The position numbers were made by a program, and so were the translations under genes. Source: an uncultured Sphingomonadales bacterium (GTDB lineage Bacteria; Pseudomonadota; Alphaproteobacteria; Sphingomonadales; Sphingomonadaceae). Taken from it: DNA of 64,000 nt. Positions 16,704 through 26,409 of the stretch are shown piece by piece. The DNA is taken from assembly GCA_937898525.1 (NCBI GenBank), contig CALCBC010000009.1:37749-101748 (forward strand), given 5' to 3'. The notes under the pieces were generated by a model. That model was not told the DNA's origin and ran no database searches. It saw only the letters and a program-made list of their open reading frames with translations. The number at the start of each line of letters is the position of its first letter. The stretch's first letter is position 1.

Positions 16704-16719
16704 GAGACAACGTTGTCTC
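16704..16719. promoter_or_regulatory. Perfect palindromic operator GAGACAACGTTGTCTC
   Basis: A perfect 16-base inverted repeat with the central CG typical of LacI-family operators lies between the divergent lacI and GH3 genes. It is the natural candidate site for the adjacent LacI regulator 1. Its arms differ from the TAGCGCTA-type sites elsewhere, suggesting a separate specificity. Confidence 0.7.
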
Positions 16720-16757
16720 CAATTGCCGCAAAAGGCAAGCGAGCAGGGGAGGATCGG

Positions 16758-18965
16758 GTGCAGGCGAGGATGATCGGTCGGATCCTGGCTGTAGCGCTGC
16801 TCGGCGCCAGCACATGGGGGCTGGCCCGGGCGCAGGACGATGCCTTGGCCCGCGCCGAGGCGACCGAGGCGCAGATGACCGACGACGAGCGCATCGCGCT
16901 CACGCTCGGCTACACCGCCTCCACCATCCCCGGCCGCGACCCGCCGCCGCCCGAGGCGCGTCCCGGCGCGGGCTATGTCGCCGGCGTGCCGCGGCTCGGC
17001 GTGCCGGCGCTCTACGAAACCGACGCCAGCCTCGGCGTGACCTGGATCGGCGGTGCGCGCGGCAACGGCGGCACGCAGCTCCCTTCGGGCGTGGCCCAGG
17101 GCGCGACGTTCAACCCCGCGCTGATCGAGCGCGGCGGGCGGATGATCGGCGCCGAGGCGCGCGCCAAGGGTTTCAACGTCATGCTCGCCGGCGGCATCAA
17201 CCTGATGCGCGACCCGCGCAGCGGGCGCACCTTCGAATACTTCGGCGAGGATCCGCTGCACGCGGGTCTGCTCGGCGGCGCCGCGGTGCGCGGCATCCAG
17301 TCGAACCACGTGATCTCGACGCTCAAGCATTTCGCGATCAACCCGCAGGAAACCGGGCGCGCGTTCATGAACGCGGTGATCGCCGAGGACGCGCTGCGCG
17401 AGAGCGACCTGCTGGCGTTCGAGATCGCGATCGAGCAGGGCAATCCCGGCGCGATCATGTGCGCCTACAACGCCACGAACGGCGCGCAGAGCTGCGGCAA
17501 CCGCTTCCTGCTGACCGACGTGCTGCGGCGCGACTGGGGCTACCGGGGGTTCGTGATGAGCGACTGGGGCGCGGTCGACGCTCTCGACTACGCGCTCGCG
17601 GGGCTCGACCAGCAGTCGGGCTCGGCGATCGACCCGCTGCCGTTCTTCGGCGAACCGCTCAAGGCGCTCGCCGCGGGCGACGCGGCCTATGCCGAACGGC
17701 TGCGCGAGATGGCGCGGCGCGTGCTGTGGGCCATCTACGACAACGGTCTCGACGCCCATCCGCCGGCGATGGGGACCTTCGACGCCGAAACCCATGCCGA
17801 AGTCGCGCTCGAGGTGGCGCGCGAGGGAATCGTACTGATGACCAACCGCGACGGCATTCTGCCGCTCGGCTCGGGGGTGACGAACATCGCCGTGATCGGC
17901 GGCTACGCCGACGCCGGGACCCCGGTCGGCGGTGGCTCGTCGAAAGTGCTCGGCGACGATGGTCCCTCGGTCACGGTGCCGCTGTTGCGCGACGGGACCG
18001 CCGCGTTCGCCGCCATGCTCGACCAGGACTACAACCGCTCTTCCCCGCTAGCGGCGATCCGCGCGGCTGCGCCCGGCGCCGCCGTGCGCTACCGCGACGG
18101 ACGCTACCCGAGCGAGGCGGCCCTCGCCGCAAGCCAGGCCGACGTCGCAATCGTCTTTGCCACGCAGTACCAGACCGAAGGCTTCGACCTCCCCGACCTC
18201 ACGCTGCCGCACGGGCAGGACGCGCTGATCGAGGCCGTCGCCGCGGCCAACCCGAACACGATCGTTGTGCTCGAGACCGGCGGCCCGGTCCTGATGCCGT
18301 GGAAGGACAAGGTCGGGGCCATCGTCGAGGCCTGGTACCCCGGCGCGCGAGGAGGTGAGGCGATCGCCGAAGTGCTGTTCGGCAAGGTCAATCCCTCCGG
18401 CCGGCTGCCGGTGACGTTCCCGCAGTCCGAAGCCCAGCTGCCTCGGCCCGTGCTCGACGGATTGGACAGGGTGGAGCCCAACTTCACCGGCGCCGGCGCG
18501 CCGGGGCAGGCGCTCGACGTGAACTACGACATCGAGGGCTCGGACCTCGGCTACCGCTGGTACGCGCGTGAGGGGAAGGCGCCGCTGTTCCCGTTCGGGC
18601 ACGGTCTGTCCTACACGAGCTTCGCGCACGAGGGCCTGACCGTCGCGCTCGAGGACGAGCGCCTCGTCGCCCGTTTCACAGTGCGCAACATCGGCCCGCG
18701 CGAGGGGGCCGACGTGCCGCAGGTCTACCTCGCCGGGGCCGCCGGCCGGCCGCTGCGCCGCCTTGCGGGCTTCGCCAAGGTCCCGCTGGCCCCGGCCGAG
18801 ACGCGCGAGGTCACCGTCCCGCTCGAATGGCGCACGATTGCCGAGTGGCAGGACGGCGGCTGGCTCGTCGCGCCGGGCCGCTACCGGTTCGTGCTGGCGA
18901 AGGACGCGCTCGCCGACGGACCCGCGGTGGAGATCGAGCTTCCGCCCCGCCGCTTCGCGAAGTGA
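16758..18965 (+). CDS. Secreted GH3 beta-glycosidase
   Basis: A periplasmic glycoside hydrolase family 3 enzyme (735 residues). A signal peptide (about 1-29) precedes the N-terminal TIM barrel, whose nucleophile is Asp269 in FVMSDWGA, with KHFAINPQE and RSGRTFEYFGEDP also diagnostic. The alpha/beta sandwich holds GGPVLMPW, and a fibronectin-III-like C-terminal domain follows GLSYTSF. GH3 enzymes cleave beta-linked glucose or xylose from oligosaccharide ends; the setting favours xylo- or gluco-oligosaccharides. The start is GTG at 16758 with GGGGAGG five bases upstream; the ATG at 16770 has no suitable ribosome site. It heads a rightward series that continues with GH43, xylB and xylA. Confidence 0.9.
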   Translation: MQARMIGRILAVALLGASTWGLARAQDDALARAEATEAQMTDDERIALTLGYTASTIPGRDPPPPEARPGAGYVAGVPRLGVPALYETDASLGVTWIGGARGNGGTQLPSGVAQGATFNPALIERGGRMIGAEARAKGFNVMLAGGINLMRDPRSGRTFEYFGEDPLHAGLLGGAAVRGIQSNHVISTLKHFAINPQETGRAFMNAVIAEDALRESDLLAFEIAIEQGNPGAIMCAYNATNGAQSCGNRFLLTDVLRRDWGYRGFVMSDWGAVDALDYALAGLDQQSGSAIDPLPFFGEPLKALAAGDAAYAERLREMARRVLWAIYDNGLDAHPPAMGTFDAETHAEVALEVAREGIVLMTNRDGILPLGSGVTNIAVIGGYADAGTPVGGGSSKVLGDDGPSVTVPLLRDGTAAFAAMLDQDYNRSSPLAAIRAAAPGAAVRYRDGRYPSEAALAASQADVAIVFATQYQTEGFDLPDLTLPHGQDALIEAVAAANPNTIVVLETGGPVLMPWKDKVGAIVEAWYPGARGGEAIAEVLFGKVNPSGRLPVTFPQSEAQLPRPVLDGLDRVEPNFTGAGAPGQALDVNYDIEGSDLGYRWYAREGKAPLFPFGHGLSYTSFAHEGLTVALEDERLVARFTVRNIGPREGADVPQVYLAGAAGRPLRRLAGFAKVPLAPAETREVTVPLEWRTIAEWQDGGWLVAPGRYRFVLAKDALADGPAVEIELPPRRFAK

Positions 18966-19000
18966 CCGCAAAGGGCCAGATTGGTCTTGCGGCCCGTCAA

Positions 19001-19015
19001 TGGTAGCGCTAACTC
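19001..19015. promoter_or_regulatory. LacI-type operator (GGTAGCGCTAAC core)
   Basis: The 97-base gap between GH3 and the GH43 lipoprotein contains GGTAGCGCTAAC (19002-19013), symmetric at five of six pairs about a central CG. It shares the TAGCGCTA core with the perfect palindrome at 30123 and lies 48 bases before the GH43 start, so GH43-xylB-xylA may have its own regulated promoter. Confidence 0.6.
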
Positions 19016-19062
19016 ACTGGGCATAAGGCGCGGCAAGCGTCGCCACGGAGGGAGAGTCAGCA

Positions 19063-20133
19063 ATGAAGCATCGCGCCATCCTGCTACTGGCGTTGGCCGG
19101 CGTGGCCGCCTGTTCGCCCGCGGCCAACGAAGCGAGCGCCGACGGAGACGCGAACTTCCTGTCGCAGCCCCTCGTGTCGGAGATCTACACCGCCGATCCC
19201 TCGGCGCACGTGTGGGACGGCAAGCTGTACATCTATCCCTCGCACGACATCGACGCGGGCATTCCCGACGACGACCTCGGCAGCCAGTACGCGATGCGCG
19301 ACTATCGGGTGCTGTCGATGGATTCGATCGACGGGCCGGTCACGGTCCATCCGGTCGCGCTCGACATCAAGGACGTGCCGTGGGCCGACAAGCAGATGTG
19401 GGCCCCCGACGCGGCGCGCAAGGACGGGACCTACTACCTGTACTTCCCGGCCAAGGATAAGGACGGCGTGTTCCGCATTGGCGTCGCCACGAGCGATTCG
19501 CCGACCGGTCCCTTCAAGGCCGAGCCCGAGCCGATCCCGGGCAGCTTCTCGATGGACCCGAACGTGTTCGAGGACACCGACGGGCAGTTCTACATGTACT
19601 TCGGCGGCATCTGGGGCGGCCAGCTGCAGCACTGGGCGAGCGGCCGGCACGATCCCTCGATCGGCGCTACCGACCTCAAGCAGGACGACAAGCCGGCGCT
19701 GAGCGCCAAGGTCGCCCGCATGGCGCCCGACATGAAGAGCTTCGCCGAGACTCCGCGCGACGTGCAGATCCTCGACGAGAACGGCAACCCGATCCTCGGC
19801 GGCGACCACGACCGGCGCTTCTTCGAGGCCGCGTGGATGTACAAGCGCGGCGACACCTACTATTTCACCTACTCGACCGGCGACACGCACTTCATCGCTT
19901 ACGCCACCGGCGACAATCCCTACGGGCCGTTCACCTATCGCGGCAACGTCCTGCAGCCGGTCCAGGGGTGGACCAATCATCACTCGATCGTCGACTGGAA
20001 CGGCAAGACCTGGCTGTTCTACCACGACACCCAGCTCAGCGGGAAAAACCACCTGCGCAACGTCAAGGTGACCGAGCTCACGTTCAACGACGACGGCACG
20101 ATCCAGACCGTCGACCCGTTCTTCGGCGACTGA
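19063..20133 (+). CDS. GH43 glycosidase, lipoprotein
   Basis: A lipid-anchored family 43 enzyme of 356 residues (lipobox VAAC, Cys17). The five-bladed propeller signature residues are present: the base Asp45 in YTADPSAHVW, the pKa modulator Asp in FSMDPNVFED, and the general-acid Glu in RRFFEAAWMYKRGDTYYF. GH43 members are beta-xylosidases or alpha-L-arabinofuranosidases acting on xylo-oligosaccharides or their side chains. The lack of a second domain and the DDDLGSQYAMRDY insertion resemble short cell-bound xylosidase/arabinosidase types. A LacI-type operator lies upstream, and xylB follows after 31 bases. Confidence 0.88.
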   Translation: MKHRAILLLALAGVAACSPAANEASADGDANFLSQPLVSEIYTADPSAHVWDGKLYIYPSHDIDAGIPDDDLGSQYAMRDYRVLSMDSIDGPVTVHPVALDIKDVPWADKQMWAPDAARKDGTYYLYFPAKDKDGVFRIGVATSDSPTGPFKAEPEPIPGSFSMDPNVFEDTDGQFYMYFGGIWGGQLQHWASGRHDPSIGATDLKQDDKPALSAKVARMAPDMKSFAETPRDVQILDENGNPILGGDHDRRFFEAAWMYKRGDTYYFTYSTGDTHFIAYATGDNPYGPFTYRGNVLQPVQGWTNHHSIVDWNGKTWLFYHDTQLSGKNHLRNVKVTELTFNDDGTIQTVDPFFGD

Positions 20134-20164
20134 TCTCCGCGCGGGCCGCGGGAGGGCCCTCGAA

Positions 20165-21625
20165 GTGTTCCTAGGCATCGATATCGGCACTTCGGGGGTC
20201 AAGGCGGTCGTGCTCGACGAGCACGGCGCCGTCGCTGCGCAGGGGCTCGCCGCGCTGACGGTCCAGCGGCCGCAGCCGCTGTGGTCCGAGCAGGACCCCG
20301 AGGCCTGGTGGGACGCGACCACCGCCGCGGTCCAGGCGATCCCCGCTGCCATCCGCCGCGCGGTGCGCGGGGTCGGTGTCGCCGGCCAGATGCACGGTGC
20401 GACGCTGCTCAGCGCCGACGACAAGCCGCTGCGCCCCGCGATCCTGTGGAACGACGGCCGCGCCTTCGCCGAGTGCGAGGAGATGGAGGCCGCCGAGCCC
20501 GACTTGCGACGGATCGCCGCGAACATCGCCATGCCCGGCTTCACCGCGCCCAAGCTGCTGTGGGTCGCGCACCACGAGCCCGAAGTGTTCGCGGCCACCC
20601 GCACGGTCCTGCTGCCCAAGGACTACGTCCGCTTCCTGATGACCGGCGAGAAGGCGTCCGACATGTCGGATGCGGCCGGCACCCTGTGGCTCGACGTCGG
20701 CCGGCGCGACTGGAGCGACGCGCTGCTCGCGGCGACCGGCCTCGCCCGCGAACACATGCCGCGCGCGGTCGAAGGCACCGATCTCACCGGCAGGCTCCGC
20801 GCCGAGGTCGCCGAGCTCTGGGGCATGGGCGAGGTCCCCGTGGTCGGCGGCGGCGGCGACAACGCCGCGGGTGCCGCCGGCATCGGCGTGGTCCGCGACG
20901 GCGACGCGCTGCTCTCGCTCGGCACTTCGGGTGTGATCTTCGTCGCCACCGGCGAACTGCGCCCGAACCCCGAACGCACCGTGCACGCATTCTGCCATTG
21001 CCTGCCCGGCCTCTGGCACCAGATGGCGGTCCACCTCTCGGCCGCCTCGTGTATCGACTTCGCCGCGAAGCTGACCGGTGCTGCCGGCGCCGCCGACCTG
21101 TTCGCCCGCGCAGAGGCCGCCGGCCCGGCCAGCGGCCCGGAGATCTTCCTCCCCTATCTCTCGGGCGAGCGTACCCCGCACAACGACCCGCAGGTGCGCG
21201 GCGCGTTCCTCAACCTCGACTACGAAACCACGCCCGAGCGGCTCGCCCAGGCCGTGCTCGAAGGCGTCGCCTTCGCGCTCGGCGACGGGCTCGATGCGCT
21301 GCGCTCGGCGGGTACCGAGGTCTCGCAGCTGTCGGTCATCGGCGGCGGCGCGCGCTCGCGCTACTGGGGCGAAACGATCGCTGCCACGCTCGGCGTCGAA
21401 CTGGTATACCTGCGCGGCGGCGAAGTCGGCCCCGCGCTCGGCGCCGCCCGGCTCGCACAGATCGCGGTCGACGGCGGCAGCCCCGCCGAAGTCTGCGAGT
21501 CCCCGCCCGTCTCGCACCGCATCGCGCCCGACGCCGAGCTCGCCGCGCGGCTTGCGCCCAAGATCGAACAGTTCCGCGCGGCCTACCCGCGTGTCACCCC
21601 GAAGTCCCACGCCAGGAGCGTATGA
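20165..21625 (+). CDS. xylB: Xylulokinase
   Basis: FGGY-family kinase of 486 residues that phosphorylates D-xylulose to xylulose 5-phosphate for the pentose phosphate pathway. Visible motifs are the phosphate-1 loop [13 protein letters not shown], the substrate segment [12 protein letters not shown] and ILWNDGR, the [11 protein letters not shown] turn, and the C-terminal [11 protein letters not shown] adenosine motif. The start is a GTG with GGGAGGG about ten bases upstream. It is translationally linked to xylA: the TGA shares a base with the next ATG. With xylA it forms the isomerase route for xylose. Confidence 0.94.
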   Translation: MFLGIDIGTSGVKAVVLDEHGAVAAQGLAALTVQRPQPLWSEQDPEAWWDATTAAVQAIPAAIRRAVRGVGVAGQMHGATLLSADDKPLRPAILWNDGRAFAECEEMEAAEPDLRRIAANIAMPGFTAPKLLWVAHHEPEVFAATRTVLLPKDYVRFLMTGEKASDMSDAAGTLWLDVGRRDWSDALLAATGLAREHMPRAVEGTDLTGRLRAEVAELWGMGEVPVVGGGGDNAAGAAGIGVVRDGDALLSLGTSGVIFVATGELRPNPERTVHAFCHCLPGLWHQMAVHLSAASCIDFAAKLTGAAGAADLFARAEAAGPASGPEIFLPYLSGERTPHNDPQVRGAFLNLDYETTPERLAQAVLEGVAFALGDGLDALRSAGTEVSQLSVIGGGARSRYWGETIAATLGVELVYLRGGEVGPALGAARLAQIAVDGGSPAEVCESPPVSHRIAPDAELAARLAPKIEQFRAAYPRVTPKSHARSV

Positions 21626-22935
21626 TGTCCAGTTCCTATTTCGCCGATATCGCCCCGATCCGCTACGAAGGGCCCGACACCGACAACGAGCTCGCCTATC
21701 GCTGGTACGACAAGGACCGCGTCGTCGCCGGCAAGCGCATGGAGGACCACCTGCGCTTCGCGGTGTGCTTCTGGCACACGTTCTGCTGGCCGGGCAGCGA
21801 CATCTTCGGCGCGGGCACCTTCGAGCGCCCGTGGCACGCCGGCGCCAACGATAACGCAGCCGCGCGCGCCAAGCGCGAGGCCGCGTTCGACTTCTTCACC
21901 CGGCTCGACGTGCCGTTCTACTGCTTCCACGACGTCGACGTGATGGGCGAGGCGCACTCGGTCGCCGAGCATCGCCGCAACCTCGCCGAGGCAGTCGATC
22001 ACCTCGAGGCGCTGCAGGGCGAGACCGGCCGCAGGCTGCTGTGGGGCACCGCCAACCTGTTCAGCCATCCCCGCTACGCGGGCGGCGCGGCGACGAGCCC
22101 GGACCCCGAAGTCTTCGCCTGGGCGGCGATGCAGGTGCGCGACGTGCTCGAGGCCACCCACCGCCTCGGTGGCGCCAATTACGTGCTGTGGGGCGGCCGC
22201 GAAGGCTACGACACGCTGCACAACACCGATCTCACGCGCGAGCTCGACAACTTCGGCCGCTTCCTCAACCTCGTTGTCGAGCACAAGCACAAGATCGGCT
22301 TCACCGGCACGATCCTGATCGAGCCCAAGCCGCACGAGCCGACCAAGCACCAGTACGACTTCGACACCGCCACGGTGTACGGTTTCCTCAAGCGCTACGG
22401 GCTCGAGAACGAGGTCAAGGTCAACATCGAGGCCAATCACGCGACGCTCGCCGGCCACACCTTCGAGCACGAGCTGGCGACTGCCGCCGCGCTCGGCATC
22501 TTCGGTTCGATCGACGCCAACCGCGGCGATCACCAGAACGGCTGGGACACCGACCAATTCCCGAACTCGGTCGAGGAACTGACAGTCGCGATGATCGAGG
22601 TGCTGCGCGTCGGTGGCTTCACCACCGGAGGCTTCAACTTCGACTCCAAGGTCCGCCGCCAGTCGATCGACCCGGTCGACCTGTTCTACGGCCACATCGG
22701 CGGCATCGACGTGATCGCCCGCGCGCTGCTGACCGCGGTGGCGCTGATCGAGGACGGCCGGCTCGATGCGATCAGGGCCGAGCGCTACGCCGGCTGGGAC
22801 GGCGAGTTCGCCCGGAAGATCGCCAACCTCGACCTTGCCGGCATCGCCGATCTCGCCGAGGCTGAGGCGATCAACCCCAAGCCGCGCTCGGGCCGCCAGG
22901 AGCGGATCGAGAACCTGATCAATCGGTTCATCTAG
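21625..22935 (+). CDS. xylA: Xylose isomerase
   Basis: A class II D-xylose isomerase (436 residues) converting D-xylose to D-xylulose. The metal and substrate motifs are intact: CFHDVDV (catalytic His-Asp), [43 protein letters not shown] and [16 protein letters not shown]. An ATG three bases earlier (21622) is in frame, but the AGGAG at 21614-21618 is better spaced for 21625. It is coupled to xylB. Its presence beside a full oxidative pathway gives this organism two xylose routes. Confidence 0.97.
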   Translation: MSSSYFADIAPIRYEGPDTDNELAYRWYDKDRVVAGKRMEDHLRFAVCFWHTFCWPGSDIFGAGTFERPWHAGANDNAAARAKREAAFDFFTRLDVPFYCFHDVDVMGEAHSVAEHRRNLAEAVDHLEALQGETGRRLLWGTANLFSHPRYAGGAATSPDPEVFAWAAMQVRDVLEATHRLGGANYVLWGGREGYDTLHNTDLTRELDNFGRFLNLVVEHKHKIGFTGTILIEPKPHEPTKHQYDFDTATVYGFLKRYGLENEVKVNIEANHATLAGHTFEHELATAAALGIFGSIDANRGDHQNGWDTDQFPNSVEELTVAMIEVLRVGGFTTGGFNFDSKVRRQSIDPVDLFYGHIGGIDVIARALLTAVALIEDGRLDAIRAERYAGWDGEFARKIANLDLAGIADLAEAEAINPKPRSGRQERIENLINRFI

Positions 22936-22952
22936 AGCAGCTTTCGCATGAA

Positions 22953-23066
22953 ATCCCCCTCCCCGGCGGGGAGGGGGTAGGGGGAGGGGGAGCGCGGCGC
23001 AGCCGCGCGTCGGCACGGTGCCGAGCATCCCCCACCCGATCGTCCCCTCAAAGGGGAGGGCTGAGC
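22953..23066. repeat. Modular palindromic repeat between convergent genes
   Basis: The 136-base gap between xylA and the convergent GH43 gene is filled by GC-rich palindromes: CCCCCTCCCC facing GGGGAGGGGG, GCGCGGCGCAGCCGCGCG, and CCCCTCAAAGGGG. The modules resemble those inside gcvPB. It could end transcription from both sides. Confidence 0.75.
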
Positions 23067-23071
23067 TTGGC

Positions 23072-24760
23072 TCAGTTCTCGCGGGGCCCCTGCGCGAACG
23101 GACCGATCATGGTGCCGACGAACCCGTCGGCGATTCGCGTGCTCAGGTGCGTCGCATCGACGCGTGAAGCCAGCGTCCGCCACTCGCCGCCGGTCGAATA
23201 GGCGAAGTCGTAGCGCCCCCGGTCGATCGTCATGCGCAGCCGTACCGGCCCGGCGAGCTCGACCGGCGCTTCGGCCACCGTCATCCCGGTCCGCGGCTCC
23301 TCGCGCCCCGCGCGTCGCGCCACGCGTACCAGCGTGCGGCCGTCCTCGCGCACCACCGCGAGCGTCAGGAAGAAGTCGTCATTCTGCACTGCGGCCAGCC
23401 CGGCCATCTCGCCTTCCGCCGGATCGAAGCGCAGTTCGGTCTCGACCACCGCGTCGTTGTGCTGCTGTCGCCGTGCGACGAACGCCGGCTTGCCGAGATC
23501 TCCCAGGCCATCGTGGCCCGGCTCCAGCACCAGCGCGCCGTCGGCCAGCGCATAGGGCGCCGCGCGCATCGTCATCCACTCGAAGCCGAGCCGCGCGCCG
23601 TCGAACTCCTCGCGCACCGCAAGCGTGCCGGTCATCGGCGGCGTCCCGGGCTGCAAGGGTAGCGGGGCGGCGTTGACCAGAGGGATCGGCAGCCCCTTGC
23701 CGAGGATTACCGGCCACTCGCCGCTCCAGTCGACCGGCAGCATGAAGGTCTCGCGGCCGATGTTGTAGTAATCGTTGTCGTAGTCATACGGACGCGTGGC
23801 AAGGAACGTCGCGGCAAACCCGCCGCCGGGCAGCTCGACGATGTCGGCGTGGCCGGCCGCGCTTACCGGATCGGGCCGGTCGGCGGGCAGGTCGCGCTGG
23901 GTCAGGATCGGGTTCACCTCCGGCGGCGCGGGCGTGTAGGGCCCGTCGACCCGGTCGGCGCGAAACACGACCTGGCTGTGGTTGACGCTCGTGCCGCCCT
24001 CGGCCGCGCTCAGGTAGTACTTGCCGTTCCGCTTGTAGATGTGCGGCCCCTCGATCCACACCGGCTTCTGCGAGAGGTCGACGCCGCCGTCGACGATCAT
24101 CTTCGGATTGCCGAGCATCTTCATCCCGACCGGGTCGAACCGCTCGATCCACAGCGCGCGGTGGCCGTCGTAGAGCGGCGGCCCTTCGGGCGCGCGGTTG
24201 TTGATGATCCACGCGCTGCCGTCGTCGTCGAAGAAGATCGACGGATCGATGCCCTCGACCGTCGGCAGCCACACGGGGTCCGACCACGGCCCGGCCGGGT
24301 CCTTCGCCGTGATCACGAAGTTGCCGCCGCAGTCGACGCAGGTGTTGAGGATGTAGAACGTGCCCTCGTGGTATTCGATCGCCGGGGCGAAGACCCCGCG
24401 CGAGAGCGTCAGTCCCGTGAAGTCGAGCATGCCCGGCCGGTCGATCGCGTTGCCGATCTGTCGCCAGTTGACGAGGTCGCGGCTGTGGAACACCGGGATG
24501 CCCGGGAACCAGCCGAAGGTCGAGGTCACGAGATAGAAGTCGTCTCCGACACGGACCGTGCTCGGGTCGGGATAGAACCCGGCGAGCACCGGGTTGCGGT
24601 ATTCGCCGGGACCGACCGGCTCGCCATCGGTGCCGCGGTACTCGAACCAGTCGAACCGCGCCTCGCCGGCTTGTGCAGCGGGTGCTGCGACCACGGAAGC
24701 GAACCCGATCACGGCAAGGAGGGCCGACAGCCTCTTCCCCCTTCGACGAACTCCGGCCAT
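23072..24760 (-). CDS. Secreted GH43 beta-xylosidase with C-terminal beta-sandwich domain
   Basis: A 562-residue exported GH43 enzyme of the long, two-domain xylosidase type. A signal peptide (about 1-33) precedes the propeller, with base Asp in AGFYPDPSTVRVGDDFY, the second acid in GIDPSIFFDDDG and the general-acid Glu in IEGPHIYKRNGKYYL. From about residue 380 a concanavalin-like GH43 C2 domain follows (FEWMTMRAAPY, FAYSTGGEWRTLASRVDA). Such enzymes remove xylose from xylo-oligosaccharide non-reducing ends or arabinose side chains. The ATG at 24760 has GGAG six bases upstream, whereas the GTG six codons earlier does not. It is transcribed away from the semialdehyde dehydrogenase gene, with a 68-base shared promoter region. 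Confidence 0.9.
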   Translation of the reverse strand: MAGVRRRGKRLSALLAVIGFASVVAAPAAQAGEARFDWFEYRGTDGEPVGPGEYRNPVLAGFYPDPSTVRVGDDFYLVTSTFGWFPGIPVFHSRDLVNWRQIGNAIDRPGMLDFTGLTLSRGVFAPAIEYHEGTFYILNTCVDCGGNFVITAKDPAGPWSDPVWLPTVEGIDPSIFFDDDGSAWIINNRAPEGPPLYDGHRALWIERFDPVGMKMLGNPKMIVDGGVDLSQKPVWIEGPHIYKRNGKYYLSAAEGGTSVNHSQVVFRADRVDGPYTPAPPEVNPILTQRDLPADRPDPVSAAGHADIVELPGGGFAATFLATRPYDYDNDYYNIGRETFMLPVDWSGEWPVILGKGLPIPLVNAAPLPLQPGTPPMTGTLAVREEFDGARLGFEWMTMRAAPYALADGALVLEPGHDGLGDLGKPAFVARRQQHNDAVVETELRFDPAEGEMAGLAAVQNDDFFLTLAVVREDGRTLVRVARRAGREEPRTGMTVAEAPVELAGPVRLRMTIDRGRYDFAYSTGGEWRTLASRVDATHLSTRIADGFVGTMIGPFAQGPREN

Positions 24761-24800
24761 GCTGCTCTCCGATTGCACCTCAACCGCCGCGATCCTATTA

Positions 24801-24812
24801 TGTCTGAGTTAT
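24801..24812 (+). promoter_or_regulatory. Shared 12-base motif TGTCTGAGTTAT, copy 1
   Basis: The AT-rich gap between GH43 and the dehydrogenase gene contains TGTCTGAGTTAT, 17 bases before the GTG start. The identical 12 bases recur upstream of xylD on the minus strand (29032-29021), each time beside a TTAT or ATTTT tract. A regulator common to the two oxidative-pathway genes, possibly the GntR protein encoded next to copy 1, is the simplest reading. Confidence 0.5.
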
Positions 24813-24828
24813 TTTGAAAGGACTTATC

Positions 24829-26409
24829 GTGATCGATGGCGCCATCCTCGTCGGTTTTCAGGACCTGCAAAGCGACAAGCGTTTCACTGCCGTGAACCCG
24901 GCGACGGGCGAAACGCTCGAACCGAGCTTCTCCTCGGCCGGTCCCGATGCGGTCGAGCAGGCGGCGGCGCTCGCGGCCGCGGCGTTTCCTGCTTACGCGG
25001 GCACGGATCCCGCGCGCCGCGCCGCCTTCCTCGAGGCCTGCGCCGAGGCGATCCTCGCGATCGGCGACGAGTTGATCGAGCGCGCGATGGCCGAGACCGG
25101 CCTGCCGCGCGCGCGACTCGAAGGCGAACGCGGGCGCACCGTCGGCCAGCTGCGGCTGTTCGCGCAGGTCGTGCGCCAGGGCGACTGGCTCGACGCGACC
25201 ATCGACCCCGCGCTGCCCGACCGCCAGCCGCTGCCGCGGCCCGACCTGCGCCGCGTCAACATCCCGCTCGGCCCGGTCGCGGTGTTCGGCGCCTCGAACT
25301 TCCCGCTCGCGTTCTCGGTCGCCGGCGGCGACACCGCCTCGGCGCTCGCTGCCGGATGTCCGGTCGTCGTCAAGGGCCACCCCTCGCACCCCGGGACTGG
25401 CGAGCTGGTCGCCCGCGCGCTGATCGCCGCGGTGCGCGAGAGCGGCATGCCCGAAGGGACGGTCTCCTACCTGCCCGGCGAGACCAACGAGCTCGGCGGG
25501 GCACTGGTGAGCGACCCGCGGATCAAGGCGGTCGGCTTCACCGGCTCGCGCGCCGGTGGCCTCGCGCTGGTCCGGATCGCCAGAGAGCGGCCGGAGCCGA
25601 TTCCGGTCTATGCCGAGATGTCGAGCGTCAACCCGGTGGTACTGATGCCGGCCGCGCTCGAGGCGAGGGCCGAGGCGCTCGGACCCGCGTTCGTCCAGTC
25701 GCTGACGATGGGGGCGGGGCAGTTCTGTACCAACCCGGGACTCGTCCTGGCCATCGATTCCCCGGCGCTCGACCGGTTTGTCGCCGCCGCGGCCGAGGCG
25801 CTCGCGGCGGCGCCGGGCGCGGTCATGCTGAGCCCCGGGATCCACGCCAACTACGAGCGCGGGGTCAAGGCGCTCGAGGGCCATGAGGCGGTCCGCACCG
25901 TCGCGCGCGGCTGCGTCGGAGAGGGGCTCAACCAGGGCACCGGCGCGCTGTTCGAGACCGACGCCGCCAGCTTCCTTGCCGACCGCGCACTCGGCCACGA
26001 GGTGTTCGGCTCATCCTCGCTCGTGATCCGTTGCCGCGATCTCGACGAGATCGTTCGCGTCCTCGCCTCGCTCGAGGGGCAGCTGACCGCGACGCTCCAC
26101 CTCGACCCGGCCGACGAGGCCGACGCCGCGAAGCTGGTGCCGGTGATGGCCGGCCGCGCGGGCCGCGTGCTCGCCAACGGCTGGCCGACCGGCGTCGAGG
26201 TCAGCCCGGCGATGGTCCACGGCGGGCCGTTCCCGGCGACCAGCGACAGCCGCACGACCTCGGTCGGCACGCTCGCGATCATGCGCTTCCTGCGCCCGGT
26301 GTGCTTCCAGAACATGCCGGCGGCGCTGCTCCCCGAAGCGCTCGCGGACAGTAATCCGTGGGGCGTTGCGCGGCGGATCGACGGCAACCGCGAGGCCTCT
26401 CCCGCGTGA
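24829..26409 (+). CDS. 2-oxoglutarate semialdehyde (2,5-dioxovalerate) dehydrogenase
   Basis: NAD(P)-dependent aldehyde dehydrogenase of 526 residues, the length of alpha-ketoglutaric semialdehyde dehydrogenases that complete oxidative pentose and hexarate pathways by forming 2-oxoglutarate. The nucleophile is Cys300 in [11 protein letters not shown], the acid lies in [12 protein letters not shown], and the cofactor-binding region includes [21 protein letters not shown] and [10 protein letters not shown], typical of this subgroup. The GTG at 24829 is used because AAGGA lies six bases upstream; a TTG at 24814 is in frame but unsupported. Its stop overlaps the GntR gene (GTGA). In this cluster it is the last step of the Weimberg route. 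Confidence 0.93.
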   Translation: MIDGAILVGFQDLQSDKRFTAVNPATGETLEPSFSSAGPDAVEQAAALAAAAFPAYAGTDPARRAAFLEACAEAILAIGDELIERAMAETGLPRARLEGERGRTVGQLRLFAQVVRQGDWLDATIDPALPDRQPLPRPDLRRVNIPLGPVAVFGASNFPLAFSVAGGDTASALAAGCPVVVKGHPSHPGTGELVARALIAAVRESGMPEGTVSYLPGETNELGGALVSDPRIKAVGFTGSRAGGLALVRIARERPEPIPVYAEMSSVNPVVLMPAALEARAEALGPAFVQSLTMGAGQFCTNPGLVLAIDSPALDRFVAAAAEALAAAPGAVMLSPGIHANYERGVKALEGHEAVRTVARGCVGEGLNQGTGALFETDAASFLADRALGHEVFGSSSLVIRCRDLDEIVRVLASLEGQLTATLHLDPADEADAAKLVPVMAGRAGRVLANGWPTGVEVSPAMVHGGPFPATSDSRTTSVGTLAIMRFLRPVCFQNMPAALLPEALADSNPWGVARRIDGNREASPA

